64,000 nt of DNA from JAJDOD01 sp050299835 (GTDB taxonomy: Bacteria > Pseudomonadota > Alphaproteobacteria > Rhodobacterales > Rhodobacteraceae). The stretch covers positions 124,001 to 188,000 of the forward strand of contig JBNKWP010000002.1 in the NCBI GenBank assembly GCA_050299835.1. Direction: 5' to 3'. The notes below the pieces were generated by a model. It was not told the DNA's origin. It made no database searches and saw only the letters and a list, made by a program, of their open reading frames with translations. Below, in pieces: positions 26,646-35,595 of this stretch; the stretch's first letter is position 1; each line of letters begins with the position of its first letter. Position numbers and translations under genes: made by a program.

Positions 26646-26684
26646 GGCACGGCCTCTCCCATCCCGGAGGCCGTGCCTATTTTG
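26646..26684 (+). terminator. Intrinsic terminator after the DUF7282 gene
   Basis: GGCACGGCCTC (26646-26656) pairs perfectly with GAGGCCGTGCC (26667-26677), followed by TATTTTG. It separates the DUF7282 gene from the sigma gene 52 bp further on. Confidence 0.85.
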
Positions 26685-26735
26685 TCATTGCGCACAAGCT
26701 TCACCGCGTTATCCCTGAAAGCAAGGGAGCGGCCC

Positions 26736-27278
26736 GTGAACGACCTGTCCGAAATCGAAAACCTGATCGCACGGATCGCTCTCAGCGAACGCGCGGCATT
26801 CACGACGCTCTACGACCGGACCTCCGCGAAACTTTTCGGTGTCTGCCTGCGTGTCTTGAACGACCGCGCCGAAGCAGAGGACACCATGCAGGACGCCTAT
26901 GTCAAAATCTGGAAGCACGCCGACCGCTACGCGGTGAATGGCCTGTCGCCAATGACATGGCTCATCACCATCGCGCGGAACACCGCGATCGACCGTCTGC
27001 GCAAACAGCGGGTCACGACCGACTACGCTGATTTTGCCGAGGCGCTGCCCGCCAGCGGCCCCACACCGGAAGCCGCGGCCATCGCGGGGTCCGAGGCCAA
27101 GCGCATCGCAGGCTGCATGGAAGAACTCGAAGAAGACCGCCGGAGCGCCGTCCGCGACTGCTACCTCGGCGGCCTCAGCTATGCCGAACTCGCCCGGAAA
27201 TACGACGTCCCGCTCAACACGATGCGCACCTGGCTCCGCCGCAGTCTCGCAGCCCTGAGGGAGTGCATGGCCCGATGA
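26736..27278 (+). CDS. ECF-type RNA polymerase sigma factor
   Basis: 180 residues with region 2 (AAFTTLYDRTSAKLFGVCLR, EAEDTMQDAYVKIWKHADRY) and region 4 (LSYAELARKYDVPLNTMRTW) and no σ1 or σ3 region, so an extracytoplasmic-function sigma. The GTG at 26736 has AAGGGAG seven bases upstream and was preferred to the longer ATG frame. It overlaps the anti-sigma gene (ATGA), a typical sigma/anti-sigma pair. The signal it answers to is unknown. Confidence 0.92.
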   Translation: MNDLSEIENLIARIALSERAAFTTLYDRTSAKLFGVCLRVLNDRAEAEDTMQDAYVKIWKHADRYAVNGLSPMTWLITIARNTAIDRLRKQRVTTDYADFAEALPASGPTPEAAAIAGSEAKRIAGCMEELEEDRRSAVRDCYLGGLSYAELARKYDVPLNTMRTWLRRSLAALRECMAR

Positions 27279-27958
27279 TCGACGAACCCCAGATCGACGA
27301 TCCCGGCAACGAAGTGCTGGCCGCCGAATTTGCCCTCGGGCTGCTTGACGGCGAGGAATTGCGGGCCGCGCACGCACGCCTTCTGGGCGACCGCGCCTTT
27401 GCCGCCGACGTCGCCGCCTGGCAGGAACGACTCAGCGGCCTCGACGAGGGCTTTGACCCTGTCTCGCCTCCGGCCCACGCCCGCGCCGCCCTGGAAAAAC
27501 GCCTCTTCGGCGCGGACCCCACACCCGGCCTGGGTCTTTGGAAAGCCCTTGCCGGCTTCGCCACGGTTGCGGCCGCCGCATTTGCCTTCCTTGCGTTCCT
27601 GCCGCAGGACACCACGCCGTCCGCTCTCTTCGTCTCCGACATCGTGGCCGAAGACGGCAGCCTCTCCGTCCTCGCCGTCGTCGATGCCACCGCACACACG
27701 CTGCGCGTCACACGAACGACAGGCAGCCCCGAACAGGGCCGCGCGCTGGAAATTTGGGGCATCCCCGCTGACGGCACAGCGCCGGTCTCCTTCGGCGTCT
27801 TGCCAGAGGCCGAGACCACGGTCTTCCAGGTCCCCGACGCGCTTCTCGGCAAAGCGGTCGGCCTGACGCTCGCCATCTCCGAGGAACCCGCCGGGGGCTC
27901 GCCCACCGGCCAGCCCACCGGCGCGATTCTCGCCACCGGTCCCGCATTGCAAATCTGA
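27275..27958 (+). CDS. RskA-type membrane anti-sigma factor
   Basis: 227 residues. The N-terminal ~85 residues (AAEFALGLLDGEELRAAHAR, VAAWQERLSGLDEGF) form an anti-sigma domain, then one membrane helix (about 91-109) and a periplasmic C-terminal RskA domain (ALEIWGIPADG, VSFGVLP). By family knowledge it would sequester the ECF factor encoded just upstream, to which it is coupled by an ATGA overlap, until an envelope signal is sensed. No zinc-binding His-x3-Cys-x2-Cys motif is present, so it is not a ZAS-type anti-sigma. Confidence 0.9.
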   Translation: MIDEPQIDDPGNEVLAAEFALGLLDGEELRAAHARLLGDRAFAADVAAWQERLSGLDEGFDPVSPPAHARAALEKRLFGADPTPGLGLWKALAGFATVAAAAFAFLAFLPQDTTPSALFVSDIVAEDGSLSVLAVVDATAHTLRVTRTTGSPEQGRALEIWGIPADGTAPVSFGVLPEAETTVFQVPDALLGKAVGLTLAISEEPAGGSPTGQPTGAILATGPALQI

Positions 27959-27968
27959 GGGTAATAAC

Positions 27969-28367
27969 ATGCACATCATCCGCAATGGCAGCACGCCGTC
28001 CCGTCCCGGTCCAGCCGAGCATTTCACTGGCACCGTCCGCATGGACCGCGACTTCAACGCCGAGGCTCCCGCCCGCGTGGGTGCCGTCACAGTCACTTTC
28101 GAACCCGGCGCGCGCACCAACTGGCACACCCATCCTTTGGGTCAGACCCTGATCGTCACCGAAGGCGCGGGCTGGGCACGGGTCGAGGGCGAGGACCGGC
28201 AGGACATCCGCCCCGGCGACATCATTTGGTTCCCGCCCGGTGTGCGGCACTGGCACGGCGCGACCGACACGACCGCCATGACCCATATTGCCATCGCCGA
28301 AAACGAGGACGGCCGACGGGTCGACTGGGCGGAACCCGTCATCGATGCGGATTATCTGACCGAATAG
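27969..28367 (+). CDS. Cupin-domain protein
   Basis: 132 residues forming a single cupin barrel. Motif 1, TNWHTHPLGQTLIVTEGAGW, holds two metal-ligand histidines and the Glu; motif 2, PPGVRHWHGA, holds the other His. Similar to small cupins annotated as (R)-mandelonitrile lyase-like or as partners of carboxymuconolactone decarboxylases. The reaction is unknown. It begins 10 bp after the anti-sigma gene and is probably in the sigma operon, hence a likely member of its regulon. Confidence 0.8.
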   Translation: MHIIRNGSTPSRPGPAEHFTGTVRMDRDFNAEAPARVGAVTVTFEPGARTNWHTHPLGQTLIVTEGAGWARVEGEDRQDIRPGDIIWFPPGVRHWHGATDTTAMTHIAIAENEDGRRVDWAEPVIDADYLTE

Positions 28368-28466
28368 GCTCCGGCCTGAAGCCACCGATCACGGACAGCA
28401 TATCCCCGGAGGATCGTGCGGACAGGCCGGTATCCACCGGGCTTTCGCGCCAAATCAATCCGGATG

Positions 28467-28925
28467 TCAGAAGATACGGCCATTTGGAATGAGGAATTCC
28501 CTGCTGCCCTCTTCCATGAATTCCAGGATACTCGCAATGTCGCCATCATCAAACGGCTTCACGACATAGCCTCTGACGAGATCAAGCGACTTTGCCCGTT
28601 CAATATCCTTCGTATTCTGTGACGATGTGAACACCATGATCACAACGGAGTCCTCTGCATCGCCGGCCTTGATCCGGCGTGTCATTTCTTCGATCGTTTC
28701 GAACCCGTTTCGTCCCGGCATGTTGATGTCCATCAAGACCAGCACCGGGGGCGGCGTTTCCGTCAGCATTCCGCCGCAGCCATCATATCGCTCGATGAAA
28801 CTGTCGCCGCTGGTGAACTCATCCAGAATATTGAACCTCTCGGAATTCGCCGAGCGTTCGAACCGCTTTCTTGCGATCAGCCGGTCGGATTCCTCGTCAT
28901 CGACGATCACCACTGGGAATTGCAT
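28467..28925 (-). CDS. Single-domain (Rcp1-like) response regulator
   Basis: 152 residues, a stand-alone receiver domain without output domain. Acidic pocket Asp9/Asp10, phospho-acceptor Asp66 in LVLMDINMPGRNG and the conserved Lys in YVVKPFDDGD. Size and insertions resemble Rcp1-type regulators paired with PAS/phytochrome kinases. The ATG at 28925 has GAGGG directly upstream; a GTG at 28934 would overlap the kinase stop. Encoded right after the kinase on the same strand, its probable partner. With no output domain it must act by protein contact or phosphotransfer. Confidence 0.88.
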   Translation of the reverse strand: MQFPVVIVDDEESDRLIARKRFERSANSERFNILDEFTSGDSFIERYDGCGGMLTETPPPVLVLMDINMPGRNGFETIEEMTRRIKAGDAEDSVVIMVFTSSQNTKDIERAKSLDLVRGYVVKPFDDGDIASILEFMEEGSREFLIPNGRIF

Positions 28926-28930
28926 GTCCC

Positions 28931-30358
28931 TCACCCTTTCCGATCCGGCAGGCGAACGCGAAATGACGTGCCCTTGCCTGGCTCACTTTCAAGTTCAACT
29001 TCGCCCCCAAGCCGCGCCACGTGCTTCTTCACCAGCGCAAGCCCGATCCCGTCTCCGCCGCGTGAATCGATCCTGCGGAAGATGTCGAAAACCGAATTCT
29101 GGTGTTCGGCCGGAATGCCCACGCCGTTATCCGACACGCAGAGTTCGACCATGCCCCCTTCCACGGATTTGCTGGTAACGCAGACCTCAGCCAGAGGCTT
29201 CTCCGGGTCGTGGTATTTCACTGCGTTGGACAGCAGATTGTGAAGGATAATCTCCACCCCGATTTGCCCACTTGTTAGGGTGCCGACCTGAAGCTGCAGG
29301 TCCAGCTTTGCTTCAACGCCCGCTCCCGGTTCGACCGACTCCCAGATTTCGCCGATCATCGCGGCCAACTCGATGGCTTGCGCCTCTTCTACTTCGGTAT
29401 TGGAGGAGATGTTCAACACGCGTTCGATCTTGCCGCTGTGGCGTCGGCACAGGGCAATGACGCGATCCAACGTGTCCGCCATTCCCTCCGTCACACCGTC
29501 ATCAACGTCCTCGCGAAGCAGAAGCAATAGCCCGAGGATGGAGGCAAGCGGTGCCTTCAAGTCATGACTGACGGAATAGGTGAATTGGGTGAGTTCAGCG
29601 TTCTTGTCGCGGATCACCTTTTCCACAGCCAGCCGTTCCCGCAAATCAATGGCGGTACACATCACCATCTCGCCTTCCGGGGTTGAAACCGGTGCCAGCG
29701 TGACCTCAACCGGAATGCTGCCCCCGCCCTTGGCGGCCAGGTGAATATCACGACCTCGGGTCATGTTGCGCTTGTCGGGCTGGACCGCGTAATTCGCGCG
29801 ATACACGCGATGGGGCAAACGCGTGTCCTCCGGGACCAGAACCTCGATCGGCTGTCCCAGCAGTTCGGCGCGCTCATACCCGGACAGATCCTCCGCCGCC
29901 GCATTGACCAGCACGATCTGCCCCCGCTCATCAACCATGATCATGGCCGATGTGGCGGCTTCCATGGCCTGGGTCAGTTTCGCCTGATGCGCGATCTGCA
30001 TGCTGATGTCGAACGCGGCCACGACGCTATGCACCTGCCCATCGATCTCCACCGAGTTCAGCGCGAGCTCAAGCGGGATTGTCGCACCCGACTTTGAAAT
30101 GCCGGTCATCACGCGCCCTTTGCCCATGACCCGCTTCGTCGGAATCTGCATGAAAACTTCAACGTATTGAGCATGCGCGCCGCGGACAGATTCCGGCACC
30201 AGGATTTCAACCTTCCGCCCGCTCAATTCACCTTCGGCATAGCCGAAAAGCTCCAACAGCTCATCGTTCGCCAGAACGATTTCGCCGCTTGGCGAAACCA
30301 GCAGCATTGGTACGGAGGACAGTCGGAACGCCATTCCGATGAGTTCGGCAGTGAACAT
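28931..30358 (-). CDS. Soluble PAS-PAS sensor histidine kinase
   Basis: 475 residues without membrane segments. Two PAS domains (about 10-120 with PMLLVSPSGEIVLANDELLE, and 130-240 with AMIMVDERGQIVLVNAAAE), then HisKA with His around 263 in FTYSVSHDLKAPL, and an HATPase domain (NLLSNAVKYHDPEKP, SDNGVGIPAEHQ, GGDGIGLALVKKHV). A cytosolic ligand, redox or light signal via PAS is possible; no cofactor-binding residue stands out. Forms a kinase/regulator pair with the next gene. Confidence 0.92.
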   Translation of the reverse strand: MFTAELIGMAFRLSSVPMLLVSPSGEIVLANDELLELFGYAEGELSGRKVEILVPESVRGAHAQYVEVFMQIPTKRVMGKGRVMTGISKSGATIPLELALNSVEIDGQVHSVVAAFDISMQIAHQAKLTQAMEAATSAMIMVDERGQIVLVNAAAEDLSGYERAELLGQPIEVLVPEDTRLPHRVYRANYAVQPDKRNMTRGRDIHLAAKGGGSIPVEVTLAPVSTPEGEMVMCTAIDLRERLAVEKVIRDKNAELTQFTYSVSHDLKAPLASILGLLLLLREDVDDGVTEGMADTLDRVIALCRRHSGKIERVLNISSNTEVEEAQAIELAAMIGEIWESVEPGAGVEAKLDLQLQVGTLTSGQIGVEIILHNLLSNAVKYHDPEKPLAEVCVTSKSVEGGMVELCVSDNGVGIPAEHQNSVFDIFRRIDSRGGDGIGLALVKKHVARLGGEVELESEPGKGTSFRVRLPDRKG

Positions 30359-30435
30359 TCGGCAACCGATATGGCAAAACCATTGCCAAAGGCTTTCGAT
30401 CTACCGAATTCAAAAGCCCCCACAGATAGCCGTTC

Positions 30436-31854
30436 TCAGGCGTCCTCTTCGGTCTCCTCCTCGGCCAATGAGGCCACCCGCGCGCCCGAACGGCTCGACG
30501 TCACCACGTTCAGCGATTTAAGCTTACGGTGCAGCGCCGAACGCTCCATGCCCACGAAACCGGCTGTCCGGCTGATATTGCCGCCGAAGCGGTTGATCTG
30601 GGTCAGCAGGTACTCGCGCTCGAACAATTCCCGCGCTTCCCGAAGCGGCAAGGTCGCAAGCGTCCCCGAAAGAACAACGCGCCCCTCGTCCTGGCTCTCG
30701 CTCTGGGCCTCGCCCGGCACTTCCGCAGCGGAAATCTCGCCTTTCTCGGCACCAAGGATCAGCACCCGCTCGATCACGTTTTTCAACTGCCGCACGTTGC
30801 CTGGCCAGTTCATCGTCTGCAAAAGGGCGACCGCCTCATCCGACACGGCCCGCAGCGGCAGACCCTGGGTCTTGTTGAAACCCTCAATGAAATGCGCCGC
30901 CAATTCGGGAATGTCTTCCCGACGATCCGCCAGGCCCGGAACCTCGATCGGAACCACGTTCAGACGATGATAGAGTTCCTGCCGGAACGACCCGTTTTCA
31001 ACCGCCTCTTCCAGGTTTTGCGTGGTCGAGGATATCACCCGCAAATCTACCCGCACCTTGTCACCACCGCCGACTCGCTGAAACTGCTGCTCGGTCAGGA
31101 CCCGCAGGATCTTCGACTGCGTGCCCAGCGGCATATCTGCGATCTCGTCGAAGAAGATCACGCCGCCATGGGCCTGTTCCAGAAGCCCCGGCTCGATACC
31201 GCGCCCCGAACTTTCCCGTCCGAAAAGGACCTCTTCCATCCGGTCCGGCTCGATGGAGGCAGAATTGACCGTGATGAAAGGTCCGTCCGCCCGGTCCGAC
31301 TGCGCGTGAACATAGCGCGCGGCAATTTCCTTGCCCGCGCCCGAGGGTCCGCTCAACATCACCCGGCCATTCGACTTGGTGACCTTGTCGAGCTGGCTCT
31401 TGAGCGCGCGAAAGGCATGGCTCGACCCGATCATCTCCGCCGTGGTCACATCCTTCCGACGCAACTCGGTGTTTTCTCGCCTGAGACGCGACGTCTCCAT
31501 CGCCCGCGTAATCACAACCATCAACTGGTCAATATTGAAGGGCTTCTCGATGAAGTCGTAGGCACCCTGCTTGATCGCTGCCACCGCGATCTCGATATTG
31601 CCGTGACCCGAAATGATGATGATCGGCACATCCGGATTGTCGCGCTTGACCGATTTCAGAATGTCGATCCCGTCCATCCGGCTGTCCTTCAACCAGATAT
31701 CCAGGATCATCAGCGAAGGCGGCTCCTTGTTCATCTCCGCCATCGCCTCGTCCGAGGTTCCGGCAAGACGGGTGGTGAACCCCTCGTCCTTCAGAATGTC
31801 CGAGATCAGTTCCCGGATATCGCGCTCGTCGTCAACAATCAGAATATCGCCCAT
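30436..31854 (-). CDS. ntrX: Nitrogen/redox response regulator NtrX
   Basis: 472 residues: receiver (Asp52 in LDIWLKDSRMDG), AAA+ domain (Walker A GPSGAGKE at 169-176, Walker B GVIFFDE) and a C-terminal Fis-type helix-turn-helix (ISRTAGFVGMERSALHRKL). The σ54-contacting GAFTGA loop, expected after LFG at about 211, is replaced by RESSGRGIEPG, so σ54 activation is unlikely. Partner kinase NtrY is encoded 15 bp upstream. NtrYX in alphaproteobacteria is linked to nitrogen, redox and envelope control. Confidence 0.95.
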   Translation of the reverse strand: MGDILIVDDERDIRELISDILKDEGFTTRLAGTSDEAMAEMNKEPPSLMILDIWLKDSRMDGIDILKSVKRDNPDVPIIIISGHGNIEIAVAAIKQGAYDFIEKPFNIDQLMVVITRAMETSRLRRENTELRRKDVTTAEMIGSSHAFRALKSQLDKVTKSNGRVMLSGPSGAGKEIAARYVHAQSDRADGPFITVNSASIEPDRMEEVLFGRESSGRGIEPGLLEQAHGGVIFFDEIADMPLGTQSKILRVLTEQQFQRVGGGDKVRVDLRVISSTTQNLEEAVENGSFRQELYHRLNVVPIEVPGLADRREDIPELAAHFIEGFNKTQGLPLRAVSDEAVALLQTMNWPGNVRQLKNVIERVLILGAEKGEISAAEVPGEAQSESQDEGRVVLSGTLATLPLREARELFEREYLLTQINRFGGNISRTAGFVGMERSALHRKLKSLNVVTSSRSGARVASLAEEETEEDA

Positions 31855-31869
31855 TTGAATGGTCTCTCC

Positions 31870-34206
31870 TTACTGCGCGGCTTCAAGCCCCTGCGTCTGT
31901 TTTGCTGCCTCCAGCGGCAGCGTGATTTCGGCCCGGGCGCCCCTTTTCCCCGAACCATCAAGCGGCTCGGCATCCGTCAGGATCAGCGTGCCGCCATGTT
32001 CCTCGATGATCTTCTTGACGATCGGCAGGCCAAGCCCCGTGCCCTCCTTGCGCGTCGTCACGTAAGGTTCGAATAGCCGAGAGCGATCCTCCGGCAGCCC
32101 GATCCCATTATCCGAAATCGCCACGTAAGCCGCGTCCGGTCCCACCGACATCTCCACCAGGACCTTGGGCTCATGCCCCTCCGGCACGCCCTCCTTCTCG
32201 TAGAGCGACTCGATGGCCTCGCCCGCGTTCTTGATGAGGTTGGTCAACGCCTGCCCGATCATCGTCGCATCCAGATCGGCCATGACCTCTCCCTCCGGCA
32301 ACACCGCCTCGATGGCCCGGTTGTTCTGAGCTTTCTGAAGCGTAATCGCATCGCGGACGATCTGGGCCAGATCCTGCGTCACCCGCTCCGGCTCCGGCAT
32401 CCGCGCGAATTTGGAGAACTCGTCCACGATCCGGCGCAGATCGTTGGTCTGGCGCACGATCACATCGGTCATGTTCTCAAGCTGTTCGGCATCCTCGCCC
32501 TCCAGCCGTCCACCAAACTTGCGCTTGATCCGACCCGCAGAAAGCTGGATCGGCGTCAGAGGGTTCTTGATCTCATGCGCGATCCGCCGCGCCACGTCGC
32601 CCCAGGCCGCCATGCGCTGCGCCGTCACAAGGTCGGTGACGTCGTCAAAGGCGATCACATAGCCCTCATCTTGCCCGTCTGCGCCCTGGCGCATGGCGAT
32701 CCGCACCAGAAGCGTCTCCGCTACCCCGTCCCGGCTCACCCGGATCTCATCCTGATCGGTGCCGCGCCCCGCCTTGTTCAACCGCTCGAAAAGAGTTCCG
32801 AATTCCGGCACAGCAACGCCCAAGGGGCGCGTCTGAACATCCTCTTCGACCTTAAGAATCCGCTCCGCAGAGCGGTTGATGAAGGTAATCCGCCCCTCGG
32901 CATCCAGTCCGATCACGCCCGCCGTGACGTTCGACAACACGCTGTCGAAAAGCCGCCGCCGCGCCTCGATCTGCTCATTCGTTGTCAGAAGAGCGTCGCG
33001 CTGCCCCTTAAGCTGCCGCGTCATCTGGTTGAACAACCGCCCGAGCATCGCGATCTCGTCGTCGCCGGGTTCCTCCTGAACCCGCACATTAAGGTCCCCG
33101 GCCCCGACCCGCTGCGCCGCCCCCGCAAGGCGACCGACCGGACGTGACAGACGCTCGGCGAACCAGAGTCCCAGCCAGATCGCGGCAAGGATCAGGATCA
33201 CCGCGAAGCCGAAATAGAGCAGCCCGAACTCGAACACCGTCCGTCCGCGTTCCGCCTCCAACTGGCGATAAAGCTGGGCCGATTGGGCCGCATCGTCGAG
33301 AAGCCCAAGGATTGCGCCATCCACGCTCCGCGACACATAGAGGTACCGATCCAGGAAGGCATCCAGACGCAGCAGCGCCCGATACTCGTCCACCTCGATA
33401 TCCTCGATAATAAAGGTCTCGCCCGCCGCTGCCGCCTCCAGCGCCGTGGCATTCGGCTTTTCGAAATCGAAGAGATAGGACCGTTCGCCACGCGCCCGGA
33501 TCTCCCCGGTTCCGTCAATGATGAAAGCCTCGCGCAATCCCCGCTGGATCAGGCCCTGCCCTTGCCCCAGAACCTGCCGCAATTCGCCATCGGAGACGAA
33601 GCGCTGCCGCTCCTTGGCGCCGTTCACGAAATCCGCCAGTGCCTCCGCGTCCTCGATCAGATCGGCCCGTTGATCGCCCTCATACGCCTCCGCCGCCTCA
33701 AGCGATGCGCCGACGACGCCGGAGACCCGGTCAGAGAACCAGCCCTCAAGACCGAGATTGATTGTCAGCCCAGCGAAGATCGCCACGATCACCGTCGGGA
33801 TCAGCGCAATCAGCGCGAAGACACCCGTCAACCGCAGGTGTAGGCGGGACCCCGCCGACCTCGCGCGCCGCGCCGCCACCATTGCCGCAATGCGGATCAG
33901 GACCAGCGCCGAAATCACCAGCGCATAGACAAGGTCCGCCAGCAAAACGAGTCGCAAGGCTATCGGGGAGGCTGACCGATCCAGCGGTCCAAGGACCATG
34001 AAGGTCGCCAGAACGAGCACAGGGCCGAGCACGACAAGCCCAATGGTTGCGGCATTCTGATAGCGCCGCAACCGCCTGAGACGGCTGAACTTTTCCCAAG
34101 TCGCTGTCCGCGCCCGCTCCGCCACGCGATACCGCCCAAATTGTTGTGCCGCTTTCGCGGCGACCGCTGTTATCTGCAGCCTTATCCACAGTCGCGGATT
34201 GGCCAC
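31870..34206 (-). CDS. ntrY: Transmembrane sensor kinase NtrY
   Basis: 778 residues. Several N-terminal membrane helices with a large periplasmic part, a HAMP domain (RLSRPVGRLAGAAQRVGAGD), a PAS domain (SVLSNVTAGVIGLDAEGRIT) and HisKA/HATPase (His near 545 in RRIAHEIKNPLTPIQ; AISDNGIGLPEDRS; GTGLGLPIVKKI). The GTG at 34206 is the first start after ntrC but has no good ribosome site; an internal GTG about 27 codons in is possible. Cognate regulator NtrX follows. Confidence 0.94.
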   Translation of the reverse strand: MANPRLWIRLQITAVAAKAAQQFGRYRVAERARTATWEKFSRLRRLRRYQNAATIGLVVLGPVLVLATFMVLGPLDRSASPIALRLVLLADLVYALVISALVLIRIAAMVAARRARSAGSRLHLRLTGVFALIALIPTVIVAIFAGLTINLGLEGWFSDRVSGVVGASLEAAEAYEGDQRADLIEDAEALADFVNGAKERQRFVSDGELRQVLGQGQGLIQRGLREAFIIDGTGEIRARGERSYLFDFEKPNATALEAAAAGETFIIEDIEVDEYRALLRLDAFLDRYLYVSRSVDGAILGLLDDAAQSAQLYRQLEAERGRTVFEFGLLYFGFAVILILAAIWLGLWFAERLSRPVGRLAGAAQRVGAGDLNVRVQEEPGDDEIAMLGRLFNQMTRQLKGQRDALLTTNEQIEARRRLFDSVLSNVTAGVIGLDAEGRITFINRSAERILKVEEDVQTRPLGVAVPEFGTLFERLNKAGRGTDQDEIRVSRDGVAETLLVRIAMRQGADGQDEGYVIAFDDVTDLVTAQRMAAWGDVARRIAHEIKNPLTPIQLSAGRIKRKFGGRLEGEDAEQLENMTDVIVRQTNDLRRIVDEFSKFARMPEPERVTQDLAQIVRDAITLQKAQNNRAIEAVLPEGEVMADLDATMIGQALTNLIKNAGEAIESLYEKEGVPEGHEPKVLVEMSVGPDAAYVAISDNGIGLPEDRSRLFEPYVTTRKEGTGLGLPIVKKIIEEHGGTLILTDAEPLDGSGKRGARAEITLPLEAAKQTQGLEAAQ

Positions 34207-34221
34207 GCTTATGTTGCGGTT

Positions 34222-35592
34222 TTACATCAACTTGCGCCTGCGTGTCACCCTTATATCAAGCTCGGTAATCTTTTTCCTCAGTGTATTCCGGTTGATGCCC
34301 AGCAGATCGGCGCATTTCGCCTGGTTCCCACCTGTTGCATCGAGAGCGATCTCGATCAGCGGCATCTCCATCTCGCGCAGAATGCGCTGATACAATCCCG
34401 GCGGCGGCAACTGCCCGCCATGCAGGTCGAAATAACGCCGCAGATGCTTCATGATCGACGCCGACAACTTGTCCTCGTCGCTCCCCCCGGTCAAAGGCTC
34501 GATGGCGGGCTGATTGCCCAGGACAAGCTCCACCTCGCTGCGTCCGATCCGCTCCTCGCCGCCGATCAGCGACAGCCGCCGCACTACGTTTTCAAGCTGC
34601 CGCACGTTGCCCGGCCAGGAATAGGCGCGGATCAATTCCATCGCGCTGTCGTCGAACTGCCGCACCGGCAGACCGTCCCGCTCGGCGCGGCCCGCGAAAT
34701 GCTCGGTGAGCAGAACGATGTCCTCAACCCGTTCGCGCAGGGAAGGCACGTTCAGCGTCACGCCCGACAGGCGATAGAACAGATCCTGCCGGAACTTGCC
34801 CTTGTCCAGCCGCGCCGCCAGATCGGCCTGGCTCGTCGCCATCACCCGCGGGCCGTTGTCCCCGAAACTGTCCAGCATCCGCACGATCCGCGCCTGCGCC
34901 TCTTCGGTCAGGTCCGCCACCTCGTCAAACAGAAGCGTCCCGTTCCGCGCCTTGGAGATCAGCGTCGCCGGCCCCTCCATCGTCTCCAGATCGCCCCCTG
35001 TGGCCACCACGAAAGGCAGACCACGCCGATCCGACAGGTCATGGATGGCTTTGGCGATCAGCGATTTGCCCGTCCCGCTCTCCCCGGTGATCAGAACCGG
35101 CAGATCGGCATTCATCACCCGCGCGATCAACCGATAGAGCGTCTGCATCGCGGGCGTGCGCCCCACCAGCGGCAGATCGTCCCCGCCCATGGTCTCTTTC
35201 TCCGCCGGAGCGGCGGACGGCGACCGTCGCTTCACCTCAAGCGCACGGCCCGCCCGCTTCATCAGATCCGGCAGATCGAAGGGCTTGGGCAGATAGTCAT
35301 AGGCCTCGGCTTCCGTCGCCTGGATTGCCGTCATGATCGTGTTCTGGGCTGAAATCACGATCACCGGCAAACCTGGCCTCAACTCGCTGATCTTCGGCAA
35401 CTGATCCAAGCCGTTTCCGTCCGGCATGATGACATCGGAAATCACCAGATCGCCCTTGCCCTCTTCCACCCAGCGCATCAGCGTCACCAGCGAAGACGTG
35501 GCATGCACTTTGCAACCCGCCCGCGTCAGCGCCTGCGTCAGAACCGTGCGGATCGTGCGGTCGTCATCTGCAACAAGTATCGTGCCATCCAT
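34222..35592 (-). CDS. ntrC: Nitrogen regulator NtrC lacking the σ54 loop
   Basis: 456 residues: receiver with Asp53 in ISDVIMPDGN, AAA+ with Walker A GESGTGKS (170-177) and Walker B GTLLFDE (218-224), and a Fis-type DNA-binding end (NQAKCADLLGINRNTLRKKI). Between Walker A and B there is no GAFTGA; residues 196-216 read VVATGGDLETMEGPAT and on. This matches the Rhodobacter type of NtrC, which activates σ70 polymerase rather than σ54. Downstream of ntrB by 3 bp. Confidence 0.95.
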   Translation of the reverse strand: MDGTILVADDDRTIRTVLTQALTRAGCKVHATSSLVTLMRWVEEGKGDLVISDVIMPDGNGLDQLPKISELRPGLPVIVISAQNTIMTAIQATEAEAYDYLPKPFDLPDLMKRAGRALEVKRRSPSAAPAEKETMGGDDLPLVGRTPAMQTLYRLIARVMNADLPVLITGESGTGKSLIAKAIHDLSDRRGLPFVVATGGDLETMEGPATLISKARNGTLLFDEVADLTEEAQARIVRMLDSFGDNGPRVMATSQADLAARLDKGKFRQDLFYRLSGVTLNVPSLRERVEDIVLLTEHFAGRAERDGLPVRQFDDSAMELIRAYSWPGNVRQLENVVRRLSLIGGEERIGRSEVELVLGNQPAIEPLTGGSDEDKLSASIMKHLRRYFDLHGGQLPPPGLYQRILREMEMPLIEIALDATGGNQAKCADLLGINRNTLRKKITELDIRVTRRRKLM

Positions 35593-35595
35593 GGC

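Noticed and set aside
26700..26735. Shared promoter motif ATCCC-TGAAA before both the DUF7282 and sigma genes
   Set aside because: The copy before the sigma gene overlaps its ribosome site, so it cannot be a -35/-10 element; probably chance.
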